64,000 bases of DNA from contig NZ_CP049801.1 of NCBI RefSeq assembly GCF_011578045.1, positions 1,488,001 to 1,552,000 on the forward strand. Direction: 5' to 3'. Of this stretch, positions 54,962-64,000 are shown in pieces (positions within the stretch are counted from its first letter, which is position 1; every line of letters begins with the position of its first letter). The DNA comes from Acinetobacter shaoyimingii. GTDB taxonomy: Bacteria; Pseudomonadota; Gammaproteobacteria; Pseudomonadales; Moraxellaceae. A program made the translations under genes and the position numbers. The notes under the pieces were generated by a model, which made no database searches, was not told the origin of the DNA, and was given only the letters and a program-made list of their open reading frames with translations.

Positions 54962-55756
54962 TGGATTGTCCTTAAATTTTTTTTTTATATAAATTGATCG
55001 GATTGATTCAGGTCTATGATAGTAGATATTTAATACAATAATCAACATGTGATCAATAACTTAATGCGTAAAATGTAGATAAATTAACCAATATGTGTAA
55101 AGTTTTTTGATTAAAAAATGAACATATTAATTGATTAGTAATATAGTTTTAGCTATATTATTTCGTCTGAAAACCGCAGTACATATACAAAAAATAATTG
55201 CCTTTTCGTTTAATTTATGATCTTATTTACGATCAAAAAAATTATTTAAAAAAACTTCATTTTTTTGAAAAAAAATTTAATTTAATACCTTATTTGTTGC
55301 GCTGATGATTAAATCTCTTGGATTTAAGATATGAAGGTGAGTGTTGCAATCTTTAGCACAAGTACAAATTATTCAGATTTCGACATAAATTTAATATGTG
55401 GGTATTGTTTTGTCATATTGGCATCACTTTGTTTGGTGTTTAGTACAAAGGAATGCAAATTCGGTATCTAGACCTATATTCCTCGGTCAATACTCAGGTT
55501 ATATTAATTAATTTTTGTGGTTTTAGGTTGGCAATTTATTTTAAAAATACTGTCATTTAAGTCATAGGGAAAAGCATAAGACATTTAGATTTAATTCATA
55601 ATCCATATCTTAAATATAAATCCTGATCGCATTTGTTTTGGCGAATGAACAATGAAGATTATGAATTGTATATTAATTGTAAGTTTTTGTTAAATATGGA
55701 TTTTTATAGATGGATTAATTTAACTAAACTTGATTCATCATTTAACTGAAAATCAT
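54962..55756. other. large gene-free A/T-rich gap
   Basis: About 800 bases, among the most A/T-rich of the window, between the MarR gene and the TerC leader. The longest open frame I find is a 34-codon one (55645-55749) without a good ribosome site. There is no clear repeat or tRNA. It may hold small RNAs or a decayed gene. Confidence 0.5.
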
Positions 55757-55786
55757 TTGATCAATCCTTTAAAAAATGTGCATAAT
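55757..55786 (+). promoter_or_regulatory. possible promoter for the TerC-CBS gene
   Basis: TTGATC (55757-55762) and CATAAT (55781-55786) are separated by 18 bases, about 30 bases before the leader ORF. Both match the sigma-70 consensus only partly. Confidence 0.4.
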
Positions 55787-55817
55787 TATAGTCACTATTT
55801 TTGAAAAGGTATCTTAT

Positions 55818-55883
55818 ATGGACCCATCGCCGAGTTGGTTAAACGCTTTAATGATTATATATGCGTTTGAGGGGGCCAAATAA
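55818..55883 (+). CDS. 21-residue leader ORF coupled to the TerC-CBS gene
   Basis: ATG GAC CCA... reads [20 protein letters not shown] then K and stop. AAGG lies about 7 bases before the ATG. Its TAA shares bases with the ATG of the next gene (TAATG), while the next gene's GAGGGGG ribosome site lies inside this ORF. That layout predicts translational coupling. No known leader-peptide or riboswitch family is recognised. Confidence 0.5.
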   Translation: MDPSPSWLNALMIIYAFEGAK

Positions 55884-57421
55884 TGGAGTTTTTATTAGAT
55901 CCTGGGATTTGGGTTGGCCTACTTACACTGATTGTGCTTGAGATTGTTCTCGGTATTGATAATCTCGTCTTTATTGCTATTTTGGCAGATAAACTTCCTC
56001 CAGAACAACGAGATAAAGCTCGTGTCATTGGTCTATCACTCGCATTGGTTATGCGTTTGGGGCTTCTTTCAGTTATTTCTTGGTTAGTCACTTTAACCAA
56101 ACCGATCATACATTTATGGGATTTAAGTTTTTCTGGTCGTGATCTGATTTTACTTTTCGGTGGATTATTTTTGGTCTATAAAGCCGTGACCGAATTACAC
56201 GAAAAAATGGAAGGCAAACCAGAGCTTAAAAGTTCAGGAAGTATTGCTTATGCAAGTTTCTGGGCGGTCGTGGCTCAAATTATTGTACTGGATGCCGTAT
56301 TTTCACTAGATTCAGTGATTACCGCAGTGGGTATGGTAGATAACATCTATGTCATGATGGCCGCTGTAACAATTGCGGTGATTGTGATGCTTATTGCTTC
56401 GAAACCGCTTACCGCATTTGTAAATCGACACCCAACTGTTGTTATTCTATGTTTGAGTTTCTTGCTCCTCATCGGAGTTAGCCTAATTGCTGAAGGCTTT
56501 GGTTTCCATATTCCTAAAGGTTATATTTATTCTGGTATTGCAGTTGCAATCTTAATTGAAGCATTTAATCAATTTTCATCACGTAATAAAGCAAAAGAAG
56601 AGGCGAAAATTCCATTACGTCATCGTACAGCTGATTCGATTTTAAAATTAATGGGCAGTAAGCTCAATGCAGATGTTCAGAATGACCCTGATATTGCAGA
56701 AGCACAGCGTACTTTTGGTGATGAAGAACGTTATATGGTCGGCGGGGTATTATCGCTTGCTGAACGTCCTGTAGCGTCCATCATGACACCAAGAAGTCAA
56801 ATTTCTTGGGTTAACTTAGATGATGATGCTGAATCGATTCGTGAGCAAGTGCTTTCTGTACCGCACAGTTTATTTCCAGTATGTCGTGGGCAACTGGATA
56901 AGGTTATAACCATTTTACGTGCGAAAGAACTGATTGATGTTCTGGATGATGCTGAAGAATTAAAAGCATTGCTAAAACGCAATCGACCCATATTTATCTA
57001 TGAAAAGATGAAGGTAATCGATGCAATCAATACCTTGCGATCTTCAAAAGGTTCATTGGTTTTAGTGACCAATGAATATGGCAATGTTCAAGGTTTGATT
57101 TCACCACTCGATGTTTTTGAAGCAATCGCGGGCGAGTTTCCAGATGCAGATGAGCAACTTGAGCTACAAAAAATAGATGAAACCACTTGGAAAGCCACGG
57201 GGATGCTGGATCTTTATCAGCTTGAACTTGAGCTCGAAATGATGGATTTGATTGAAGATGATAGCGATTACTTTAGTGTTGCAGGGCTAATCTTAGATAA
57301 AACGCAAGGTGATGTCACTGTTGGTACCATCATTGAACATCAGGGGATTCACTTTGAAGTCCTTGAGATGGATCAAACACGGATTAAATTTGTGAAAATT
57401 ACCTTGCCACAAAGTGCTTAG
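55883..57421 (+). CDS. TerC-domain membrane protein with CBS and CorC/HlyC domains
   Basis: A 512-residue protein of the YegH/YoaE type. The first 230 residues are a TerC membrane domain (about seven segments; [22 protein letters not shown] with conserved Asp, and [16 protein letters not shown] with a second). Residues 300-425 hold a CBS pair ([36 protein letters not shown]), and a CorC/HlyC transporter-associated domain ends it. TerC proteins are linked to tellurite or manganese export in other bacteria; substrate here is unknown. Translation is probably coupled to the leader ORF. Confidence 0.9.
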   Translation: MEFLLDPGIWVGLLTLIVLEIVLGIDNLVFIAILADKLPPEQRDKARVIGLSLALVMRLGLLSVISWLVTLTKPIIHLWDLSFSGRDLILLFGGLFLVYKAVTELHEKMEGKPELKSSGSIAYASFWAVVAQIIVLDAVFSLDSVITAVGMVDNIYVMMAAVTIAVIVMLIASKPLTAFVNRHPTVVILCLSFLLLIGVSLIAEGFGFHIPKGYIYSGIAVAILIEAFNQFSSRNKAKEEAKIPLRHRTADSILKLMGSKLNADVQNDPDIAEAQRTFGDEERYMVGGVLSLAERPVASIMTPRSQISWVNLDDDAESIREQVLSVPHSLFPVCRGQLDKVITILRAKELIDVLDDAEELKALLKRNRPIFIYEKMKVIDAINTLRSSKGSLVLVTNEYGNVQGLISPLDVFEAIAGEFPDADEQLELQKIDETTWKATGMLDLYQLELELEMMDLIEDDSDYFSVAGLILDKTQGDVTVGTIIEHQGIHFEVLEMDQTRIKFVKITLPQSA

Positions 57422-57452
57422 TTCAAGAAATTAAATTTTAATGTTTTAAGTG

Positions 57453-57481
57453 AAAAAAGCCTCAGTACCTGAGGCTTTTTT
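57453..57481. terminator. bidirectional terminator
   Basis: AAAAAAGCCTCAG pairs with CTGAGGCTTTTTT around TAC, 32 bases past the TerC-CBS stop. It also stands 30 bases from the convergent hydrolase stop. Confidence 0.92.
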
Positions 57482-57510
57482 TATTGGCTTTTATTATTTG
57501 TAGTAAGGGG

Positions 57511-58413
57511 CTATGGAATAAGTGCTGCAGCTAAAACAGGCCATAGATTTTGGTGAGATTTTTTAAACATGTTCATATGCCCAATCGTTTGATGATGAAA
57601 TTTCGATGGTACCAGTTCAATCATTTTGGTCTGTGCATTTGGATATAATCGGATCAAATCTTTTACATTGGCTTCAGTGGCAATTTCATCATCAGATGAC
57701 CAGAGCACAGTGATGGGGATGCGAATCTCTTGGTGATAATCTTCAAATATAGTCTTACCTAAGGCGTTGAAAATATAGCCTGGACGACTGCAAAATTGCG
57801 CCCATTGTTTGGCAACATTTTTAGGTAAATCTTCACCCATACCAATAAATTTTGTTGTGCCATATCCTTTGATGATACGTGAAATCGGGAAGATCACATT
57901 AAACATGACAGGGGCAAGAAATTTGGTTTTACCTTTTAAACCCTTCACATGACCGGTTGAACCTGAAACCGCCACCAGATTTTTGACTTTATTATAATTC
58001 GGCACAATTCCGAGCAATTGACCACCAGCACTATGTCCAAGTAAATTGACGTGCGTTGCACCTGTTTTTTCAAGCAATGCATCGATAGCTGCGGGAATAT
58101 CTAATTGTCCCCAGTCTTGAATGCTGGCATCTGAGTCTTTAAGTTTTCCATGTAAGGATGCACCAATGCCACGGAAATCAAAGACTAATACGGCAAAGCC
58201 TTGCTCTGCTAACCATGTGGCAAAACTATGGTAAAACCATTTGGTGACACCAGTGGCAGGGCAAATTAACACTGGGGTCATTTTTTTTGGCCCTTGTTGT
58301 GGATAGAAACGAGCACTTAAGGGGTATTGATCTGCACAAGTCAAAACAAGATCTTCAAATAATTCCATACTCTTTTTGGTCGTGTATCCTAATGTTGGTG
58401 TTAATTTACACAT
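57511..58413 (-). CDS. alpha/beta hydrolase of unknown substrate
   Basis: Serine hydrolase fold. The nucleophile elbow is LLGHSAGGQLLG (near residue 145), preceded by VLVFDFRGIGAS, typical of this group; the acid is probably in VLWSSDDEIA (residue 240s) and the His in FHHQTIGHMNMF. Length 300 counted from ATG 58413; the MELFEDL codon 15 residues later resembles the usual family start but has AAGAG too close. A single gene on minus, convergent with the TerC-CBS gene. Confidence 0.82.
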   Translation of the reverse strand: MCKLTPTLGYTTKKSMELFEDLVLTCADQYPLSARFYPQQGPKKMTPVLICPATGVTKWFYHSFATWLAEQGFAVLVFDFRGIGASLHGKLKDSDASIQDWGQLDIPAAIDALLEKTGATHVNLLGHSAGGQLLGIVPNYNKVKNLVAVSGSTGHVKGLKGKTKFLAPVMFNVIFPISRIIKGYGTTKFIGMGEDLPKNVAKQWAQFCSRPGYIFNALGKTIFEDYHQEIRIPITVLWSSDDEIATEANVKDLIRLYPNAQTKMIELVPSKFHHQTIGHMNMFKKSHQNLWPVLAAALIP

Positions 58414-58618
58414 TTTCGCTGATGATCAGCGCTTTAAAGCTGACTTAGAAGTCATAAGGAAATCGAGCTTTTTTAAAAAACCAAATGTTAAAGATGTAAT
58501 CTCATGTATTTAACATGCTTAACTTGTATCAACAGTACAAAATCATTTACATCCAAAGTTTTAAATAGATTGAAATGCTGTAAGCGCAAAGTTGGATAGC
58601 AAGAATACTAGGGTTCAA

Positions 58619-58708
58619 AAACTGAAAATTAGGTAACTGTTAATTCAGCAGCTGGAAATTTAATAACTGCAAATTAAGTAACTGCAAATTCAGTAACTGG
58701 GAATTAAA
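58619..58708. repeat. 15-bp tandem repeat, 6 copies
   Basis: Six contiguous 15-base units, consensus TAACTGCAAATTAAG. Copies 4 and 5 differ by one base; copy 3 is the most diverged; the first unit begins AAACTG. It ends 32 bases before the first ATG of the next gene, so it lies in its leader/promoter. Confidence 0.9.
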
Positions 58709-58740
58709 ACACTTTAAAATAAATTCAATAACAAGGACGT

Positions 58741-59220
58741 ATGTCGAGGATTGCTATGCTTGAGCTTTATCAATTTGATTTATCAGTTAAAATTGCTTTA
58801 CTTTTTAGTGGCATTTATTTGTATGTTGGCATGTTAACTGGGGTCTGGAAGTATTATCAAATCGCACATTCTGAACAAGCACGTGCGCATTACTATGTCG
58901 ATATCGCGCATCGCAGTAGCTTACTTTATGCACCCGCAACACTCATTTTAGCTGTTTTGGCGCATTTTTCTGTGTGGAATGAATGGGTTAATTTCTGGTG
59001 TGTCATCATTAATATTGTCTTTTTTTCATTTTCTATCATAAGTTATATCCTGCATGGGATATTGAAAGACACTAGCAATCAATTTAAAGAGCCACATCAA
59101 ATTGGCACATGGACTCTGCCTCGTATTTGTATGCGTTTAGCGATGCTATCACTGATATTTGCTGAATTGGCAGGGACGGGGCTTCTATTGCTTGGTTTAG
59201 CGTTGAATCTTATGCCTTGA
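58741..59220 (+). CDS. uncharacterised membrane protein, four segments (159 aa)
   Basis: Not recognised. Four hydrophobic segments: residues 15-36, 58-76, 80-103 and 133-155. The first loop holds IAHSEQARAHYYVDIAHRSSLLY, with paired His residues, and the last loop GTWTLPRICMRLA. No known domain. ATG 58741 has AAGGA only a few bases before it; ATG 58756 (MLELYQF) has GAGGA five bases upstream and is equally likely. A single gene with a tandem repeat in its upstream region. Confidence 0.6.
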   Translation: MSRIAMLELYQFDLSVKIALLFSGIYLYVGMLTGVWKYYQIAHSEQARAHYYVDIAHRSSLLYAPATLILAVLAHFSVWNEWVNFWCVIINIVFFSFSIISYILHGILKDTSNQFKEPHQIGTWTLPRICMRLAMLSLIFAELAGTGLLLLGLALNLMP

Positions 59221-59466
59221 AAAATGTCGTTAAAGTTTGCTAATGATGGTTGGTATAGTTAATTTCAGTTCATTGTATATCTAGATATAATTTGATCGAC
59301 TTGAATTTGAATGTTGAACGTTAAAAATAAGGCTTATTCAAAGTGTTTAGCACAATGGATTTTATAACGAAATTAGAAGGGATATTTGAGGGTAGGATTG
59401 CTTAAACTGAAGGCTTTTGATTTTTTAAGTGGTTAATTTTTAATTTTAATTATTATTTTTCATTTT

Positions 59467-59494
59467 AAAGATGGATGACGAGTCATCCATCTTT
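59467..59494. terminator. terminator of the small membrane gene
   Basis: AAAGATGGATGA pairs with TCATCCATCTTT around CGAG, immediately at the stop of the minus-strand gene. Confidence 0.85.
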
Positions 59495-59745
59495 TAACTA
59501 TTTTCTGAATCTTGATCAATGATCGATACGTTGCGGTATTTATAGTCAATAAATGCCCAAACATAAAATGCCATAGAGACAATGACGGCATACATAAAGA
59601 ATTGTGGTTTCAAGTTACCTTGGATTGTGCCTTGTAATAATAATGTGAGCATCAAAGCAATGGTTGTACTTAGAAATACAATTGTATTGTTGTTGGCCTT
59701 CAAGGTGCTAATGAAGACTTGCTTGTTGAAATGTATTGGTGACAT
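59494..59745 (-). CDS. small uncharacterised membrane protein (83 aa)
   Basis: Not recognised. Two hydrophobic segments: residues 21-41 (TIVFLSTTIALMLTLLLQG) and 49-69 (PQFFMYAVIVSMAFYVWAF), with a charged end YKYRNVSIIDQDSENS. The frame opens at 59835, but a strong AGGAGG lies 7 bases before the ATG at 59745, so the shorter start (MSPIHFNKQ) is chosen. A terminator follows directly. Confidence 0.65.
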   Translation of the reverse strand: MSPIHFNKQVFISTLKANNNTIVFLSTTIALMLTLLLQGTIQGNLKPQFFMYAVIVSMAFYVWAFIDYKYRNVSIIDQDSENS

Positions 59746-60431
59746 CTCCATCCCTCCTGTTGACGATAAAACTAAACCGAATAATTTAGTCAGATTTATA
59801 TTTATAGTTGTACAGGTCTTTGCAAAAGATTTCAAGGGAAAATACTACCATTATGTAAATTAATTATGACAGTTTTATGACAGTTTGTCATATTTCTACA
59901 TTTTTTGCAGTTTTTCGATTGAATTTGACAACTGAGTAAATATAAAAGTTAAAATAAGTATGTGTTTTTTTAATACATTCATTTTATAAATGAGACTATA
60001 ACATCAAATTTATGAGAATGAATAGACATAATTGACCACATCACATGTAAATATAAGCAATTTTTTTGCCAAATAAGAAAAATATGAAATCAAAAAATAA
60101 TATGATGAATTCATTCATAAAATTTAGAAAATAACGGCAAGATCTAAAAATTATATTGTGCAACATGTGTTATGGGCTGGCGATTATAGTGGAATTGCTA
60201 CATGACAGTGCAAAATAAATGTTACAAATTGAAAAAGCGACGCAAAGCGCATCAAGTTGAGATAAGAAAAGGGGGAAGTAAATTATAAAATTGAGTAATG
60301 ATTTGAAATATGGAACTCAAGATAAAGTTGCAATCAATAAGCGTCATTTGGGTAAAACAATCATTTATTGAATATCGGGCTAATCAGTTTGGGTAAAACT
60401 TAATTAGTGCAACTTTAATGAATCAGGAGCT
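59746..60431. other. large A/T-rich gap upstream of the small membrane gene and downstream of brnQ
   Basis: Nearly 700 bases with only one small ORF of interest (60202-60288, listed separately). No strong terminator for brnQ is seen within the first 100 bases after its stop. I see no tandem repeat. Confidence 0.5.
60202..60288 (+). CDS. possible 28-aa basic peptide
   Basis: An ATG frame reading MTVQNKCYKLKKRRKAHQVE and ending IRKGGSKL, with nine Lys/Arg in the first half. TATAGT lies 12-17 bases before it. There is no good ribosome site, so it may be chance; GC-richer than the flanking DNA by eye. Confidence 0.25.
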   Translation: MTVQNKCYKLKKRRKAHQVEIRKGGSKL

Positions 60432-61730
60432 TTAAGCAGATTTCTTTGTTTTATCTAATGCAAAACATAAAATAAATACGATAAAAGAAGGAATGAGCCA
60501 CGCTAAGTTTTGTGAACTTAGAGGTAAGTGATTAATCACATCTGGTAAGAAATGATCAAATCCAGCGACTTTCATACCGTCAAATATACCGAATAGAAAT
60601 GCTACAGCTGTCACCGGTGCAACAACACGTGAGGGATGATTGAAATATTTCCAAAGGAAACATAATAAAATCACGACAATTGCAGGTGGATAAATTGCGC
60701 TCAATACAGGTACAGAGAAAGCGATCAATTTTGTCAAACCTAAGTTTGAAATAATGAATGCGAAACCGACTAAAATAAATACCCATTTTTTATAGGTAAT
60801 TTTAGTGATTTGAGAAAAGTATTCAGCACAAGCACAGGTTAGACCAATGGCAGTAACCATACATGCAATAAAGATCATCGCGCCTAAGAAGATTGAACCT
60901 GAGTCACCAAAAGCATGTTGTACATAAGCGTGTAAAATAATTGCGCCATTTGCTGCATTGGGTGCAACTTCATGGCTACCTAAACCGAGCTTAAATAAAC
61001 TGAGATAAACTAAGGTTAGACCAACACCTGAAATCAGGCTGGCGATGACTGCGTATTTAGTCACCAGTTTTTTATCCGTCACACCACGAGAGTGGATTGC
61101 ATGGACGATAACAATACCGAAAACTAAAGCGCCTAAGGTATCCATGGTCAAATAACCATTGACGAAACCTTCAGAGATAGGCGAGTTTACATAGTTATCG
61201 ATTGCAGGTGGAATATAACCTGAAGGAATCAACACTGCAGCAATGCCGAGTACAATCAGTGACAAAATCTTTAAGGGTGCAAGAAAATGTCCAATTGTAT
61301 CGAGTAATTTGTTTGGATATAAAGAAACAACAGTTACTAGAGCAAAATAAATTGCACTATAGATCAATAAGCTAGACCCTGAAGTTCCAAAATAAGAAGA
61401 GAAACCAATTTCATAAGAAACAGTTGCTGTTCGTGGTGTTGCAAATAAAGGTCCTACAGCTAAATAGCACGCGACAGTTAAAATCAAACTTGCGATTTTA
61501 CCTAAAGGTGAACTTAAATTTTGAATAGAACCTTCAACACGCGACAAAGCAATAATGGTAATGACAGGCAGACCCACTGCGGTCACTAAGAAACCTAACG
61601 CAGCTAACCATACATGTTCACCCGCTTGCTGAGCCACAATCGGAGGGAAAATAATATTGCCCGCACCAATAAATAGTGCAAAGGTCATAAAACCTAAGGC
61701 AATAATATCCCGTGTACGTAAATTCGTCAT
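60432..61730 (-). CDS. brnQ: branched-chain amino acid carrier BrnQ
   Basis: Sodium-coupled importer of leucine, isoleucine and valine; about 12 membrane segments over 432 residues. FALFIGAGNIIFPPIVAQQAG (in part) near residue 20 is the family signature, with TPRTATVSYEIGF and YLTMDTLGALVFGIVIV further on. The frame before ATG 61730 begins with TTG only; the ATG has no clear ribosome site. It is a single gene divergent from map. Confidence 0.94.
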   Translation of the reverse strand: MTNLRTRDIIALGFMTFALFIGAGNIIFPPIVAQQAGEHVWLAALGFLVTAVGLPVITIIALSRVEGSIQNLSSPLGKIASLILTVACYLAVGPLFATPRTATVSYEIGFSSYFGTSGSSLLIYSAIYFALVTVVSLYPNKLLDTIGHFLAPLKILSLIVLGIAAVLIPSGYIPPAIDNYVNSPISEGFVNGYLTMDTLGALVFGIVIVHAIHSRGVTDKKLVTKYAVIASLISGVGLTLVYLSLFKLGLGSHEVAPNAANGAIILHAYVQHAFGDSGSIFLGAMIFIACMVTAIGLTCACAEYFSQITKITYKKWVFILVGFAFIISNLGLTKLIAFSVPVLSAIYPPAIVVILLCFLWKYFNHPSRVVAPVTAVAFLFGIFDGMKVAGFDHFLPDVINHLPLSSQNLAWLIPSFIVFILCFALDKTKKSA

Positions 61731-62087
61731 GGTGGGAGATGGTTCGAACAAAAAAAGCGATTTTAGTAGAAAAACACTGAATTTTGGAGTTTATTTTATA
61801 CTGAATATGAGTTTTATTTATATTGATTTGCAATTTTTGAATAAACATTCAATAAATAGTTAATTTATATAATTGAATCATTTATGAAAAATAAAAATAT
61901 AGTTTTATTATTGAAAATACTTATCCATTTAATTGAAAAAAACATAATCCTATATTGGATTTCAAGTGTCTAATATTTCGACAAATCTCCCAAATTATTT
62001 TAGCAAATGATTTGGATCAAACATTCATTCATGAAATAAATTATTATAAGTATTATAATTCTATTTAATTTATTAGAGATCGTGGCA
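61731..62087. other. divergent promoter region brnQ / map
   Basis: About 357 bases of very A/T-rich DNA with no ORF. TATAAT at 62054-62059 may be the -10 element of map, but no clear -35 was found. Confidence 0.5.
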
Positions 62088-62882
62088 ATGAAAGCACGCA
62101 ATATCACAATTAAAACTGAACAAGATCTTGAAAATTTGAGAATTTCAGGGCGTTTGGCTGCTGAAGTTTTATCGATGATAGGTGCCTATGTTAAACCAGG
62201 TGTCACGACCGAATATTTAGATGATATTTGTCATGATTTTATTGTGAATGAGCTAAAAGTGATTCCAGCCAATATTGGTTATTATGGCTATACCAAAACC
62301 ACCTGTATTTCTAAAAATGAAGTGGTTTGTCATGGAATTCCATCTGACAAAATCGTGCTTGAAGATGGCGATATTATCAATATTGACGTTGCAATTATTA
62401 AAGATGGATATTTTGGTGATACCAGCCGCATGTATTATGTAGGTGAGGTAAAACCAGCTGCAAAAAAACTCGTTGATACCACCTATGAAGCAATGGTTGC
62501 AGGTATTCATGCCGTTAAACCTGGTGCAACATTGGGTGATGTTGGCTTTGCCATTCAATCGGTTGCGCACCGTGAGGGTTATAGCATTGTGCGTGAATAC
62601 TGTGGTCACGGCATAGGTAAGATTTATCATGAACAGCCCAATGTTTTGCACTACGGACAACCAGGTCAGGGCATTGTGTTGAAAAAAGGCATGGTGTTTA
62701 CCATTGAACCGATGGTGAATGCTGGACGCTCATCTGTGAAAGAGTTAAGAGATGGTTGGACAGTCGTGACTTCAGACAAATCATTGTCTGCACAATGGGA
62801 ACATATGGTTGCCGTGACTGATGATGGCTTTGAATTATTAACACCTTGGCCAGAAGGTACGGGTGAATATCCAGCGATCTAA
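62088..62882 (+). CDS. map: type I methionine aminopeptidase
   Basis: Removes the N-terminal methionine of new proteins. All metal ligands are visible: INIDVAIIKDGYFGDTS (two Asp), YCGHGIGKIYHEQPNV (His), FTIEPMVNAG (Glu) and SAQWEHMVAVTDDG (Glu). Length 264, as in E. coli. ATG 62088 is chosen over GTG 62082. It is not next to rpsB here, so this may be a second map copy in the genome. A terminator follows. Confidence 0.95.
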   Translation: MKARNITIKTEQDLENLRISGRLAAEVLSMIGAYVKPGVTTEYLDDICHDFIVNELKVIPANIGYYGYTKTTCISKNEVVCHGIPSDKIVLEDGDIINIDVAIIKDGYFGDTSRMYYVGEVKPAAKKLVDTTYEAMVAGIHAVKPGATLGDVGFAIQSVAHREGYSIVREYCGHGIGKIYHEQPNVLHYGQPGQGIVLKKGMVFTIEPMVNAGRSSVKELRDGWTVVTSDKSLSAQWEHMVAVTDDGFELLTPWPEGTGEYPAI

Positions 62883-62903
62883 TTTTAGATCATTAAGATG
62901 TAT

Positions 62904-62935
62904 AAAAAAGCTCATTCATTTGAATGAGCTTTTTT
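62904..62935 (+). terminator. terminator of map
   Basis: AAAAAAGCTCATTCA pairs with TGAATGAGCTTTTTT, starting 21 bases past the stop. A/T runs on both sides allow use in either direction (the BenE-type gene ends 70 bases further). Confidence 0.92.
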
Positions 62936-63006
62936 ATTAAATTTTTTGAACAAGTTATAGGCTTCATGTTGATTGATGATCATCATTACAATAATGAAGA
63001 GTACGA

Positions 63007-64000
63007 CTATTCATGGGTTTTAGATTTAGATTTGACTTTAAAAATAAGATAAACCGCAAACCCAAACAATAAACCCCAAAATGCTGATCCTATTCCAAAA
63101 AATTGCACGCCTGATGCGCTAAATAAAAAAGTCATCAAAGCTGCTTCTCGCTCATGAGTTTGGGAAAAAGCTTGAGCAATGTTGTGTCCAATGGTGGCAA
63201 ATAAAGCAATGCCAGCCAAAGCGATCATAAACACAGTGGGAAACGACATCAAAAAAGTGGTCAGCGTGGTAGCAAATAGCCCTGTTAAAATATAAAAAAA
63301 TCCGCTGCTGATACCTGCAATATAACGCTTTTTAGGATCAGGATGGACTTGATCATCTAAACTTACCGCGGCACTGATTGCGGCAATATTGGTTGAGAAT
63401 GCACCAAAAGGTGCAAGTAAAGTTTGAGCAACACCCGTCCAGCCAATGAGATATTTTACATGTGGGGTATAGCCATAACTTTTGATCATGGCGATACCTG
63501 GTAAATATTGCGAAGCCATATTAATCAGGAAAAGCGGCAAGGCTAAGCCCAGTATAGCTGACCATGTAAATGTGGGTTGCATCCAAACAGGTTGTGTTAA
63601 ATGGAAATCCAATTGTGGAATATTCCAAACCATGAAATAAGGACAAATCACAAAACCCGCTAACAATGTAATGACAATGCAATAACGTTGTGCAACTTTT
63701 CTAGTAATAATATACACAGAAAGCAAAATCAGGATAAATGCCCATTCATGATTCAACTGCGCAAAAACTGCAATACCAAATTTAAGTAACACGCCAGCCA
63801 ACATTGCGCTGGTTAAACTTTGAGGGATGTATTTGAGTAGTTTTTCAAATACCCCAAGAAACCCTAAAATGGCAGTGAGTAAACCACAGATCAGAAATGC
63901 GCCAATCGCTTCATATAAAGTATAACCACTGCCTGTGGCAATTATGAGCGCAAGACCCGCAGTCGACCATGAGGTTGCGACAGGATATTTAAACCAAGCA
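63007..64000 (-). CDS. BenE-family transporter (5' end beyond window edge)
   Basis: Membrane transporter of the benzoate/H+ symporter BenE family. The frame stays open to the right edge, so the ATG at 63804 is not the start; upstream codons read WFKYPVATSWSTAGLALI and EAIGAFLICGLLTAILGF (family-typical), then YIPQSLTSAMLAGVLLKFG. Later segments include GWTGVAQTLLAPFGAFSTN and SGFFYILTGLF. About 331 residues are visible of roughly 390. Aromatic-acid uptake is the family role; the actual substrate is not provable here. The gene is alone, minus strand. Confidence 0.88.
   Translation of the reverse strand, partial: AWFKYPVATSWSTAGLALIIATGSGYTLYEAIGAFLICGLLTAILGFLGVFEKLLKYIPQSLTSAMLAGVLLKFGIAVFAQLNHEWAFILILLSVYIITRKVAQRYCIVITLLAGFVICPYFMVWNIPQLDFHLTQPVWMQPTFTWSAILGLALPLFLINMASQYLPGIAMIKSYGYTPHVKYLIGWTGVAQTLLAPFGAFSTNIAAISAAVSLDDQVHPDPKKRYIAGISSGFFYILTGLFATTLTTFLMSFPTVFMIALAGIALFATIGHNIAQAFSQTHEREAALMTFLFSASGVQFFGIGSAFWGLLFGFAVYLIFKVKSKSKTHE

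Noticed and set aside
55645-55749. 34-codon ORF in the MarR-TerC gap
   Set aside because: Ribosome site too close to the ATG and no recognisable pattern; not enough to call a gene.

Overview
This window looks like a stretch of chromosome from an Acinetobacter-type gammaproteobacterium (Moraxellaceae). That reading rests on the low-GC, AT-rich intergenic DNA, the fused MoaC/MoaB protein, the short ModC, an AlaA-like aminotransferase with a family-atypical N-terminal extension, and the general gene mix; no rRNA or species marker is present, so the species is open. Nearly everything is housekeeping or core metabolism. I see no phage, transposase, CRISPR array, toxin-antitoxin pair of known type or defence island.

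Layout. (1) 1-10886, plus strand: the assimilatory nitrate reductase nasA with its FAD-dependent electron-transfer partner (cut by the left edge), then molybdenum-cofactor genes mobA, moaA, moaD, moaE, moaCB, moeA and the molybdate importer modABC. One block thus imports molybdate, builds the cofactor, and makes an enzyme that uses it. A terminator, a tRNA-Gly(GCC) and cysS (minus) follow. (2) 12723-16142: kdsD-kdsC-lptC-lptA-lptB, for Kdo synthesis and LPS transport. (3) 16379-21197: a three-gene type I secretion operon (TolC-like, ABC with C39-like domain, HlyD-like) without a visible substrate. (4) 21417-26547: yigZ, a hexapeptide acyltransferase, a tandem universal stress protein, an O-methyltransferase, an M15-type lipoprotein, ferredoxin fdxA and a small unknown protein. 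(5) 26582-41839, mostly minus: mutS, unknown membrane and lipoproteins, a lipoprotein-type alpha/beta hydrolase, dnaE-trmJ-cysE, periplasmic asparaginase and an AlaA-like aminotransferase. (6) 42067-48626: msrB-gpx (peroxide repair), a NYN-nuclease/OST-HTH protein, lysO, a Baeyer-Villiger-type monooxygenase and zapE. (7) 49090-57421: glcB, a 2OG-Fe(II) oxygenase, an aldehyde dehydrogenase, a variant SRAP protein, a MarR regulator and a TerC-CBS membrane protein. (8) 57511-64000: a hydrolase, two small membrane proteins, brnQ, map and a BenE-family transporter cut by the right edge.

What stands out is small-scale structure: an apparent frameshift that separates MoaC from its N-terminus; a His-rich tail on MoaE; four short tandem-repeat tracts (7-bp, two 15-bp families, and a 13-copy pentanucleotide); three stacked hairpins before nasA; two unlisted tiny genes between gpx and the NYN gene, one with a lipobox and one with its own ribosome site and terminator; and a 21-codon leader ORF coupled to the TerC gene. 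I do not see strong evidence for a wholly new multi-gene system.
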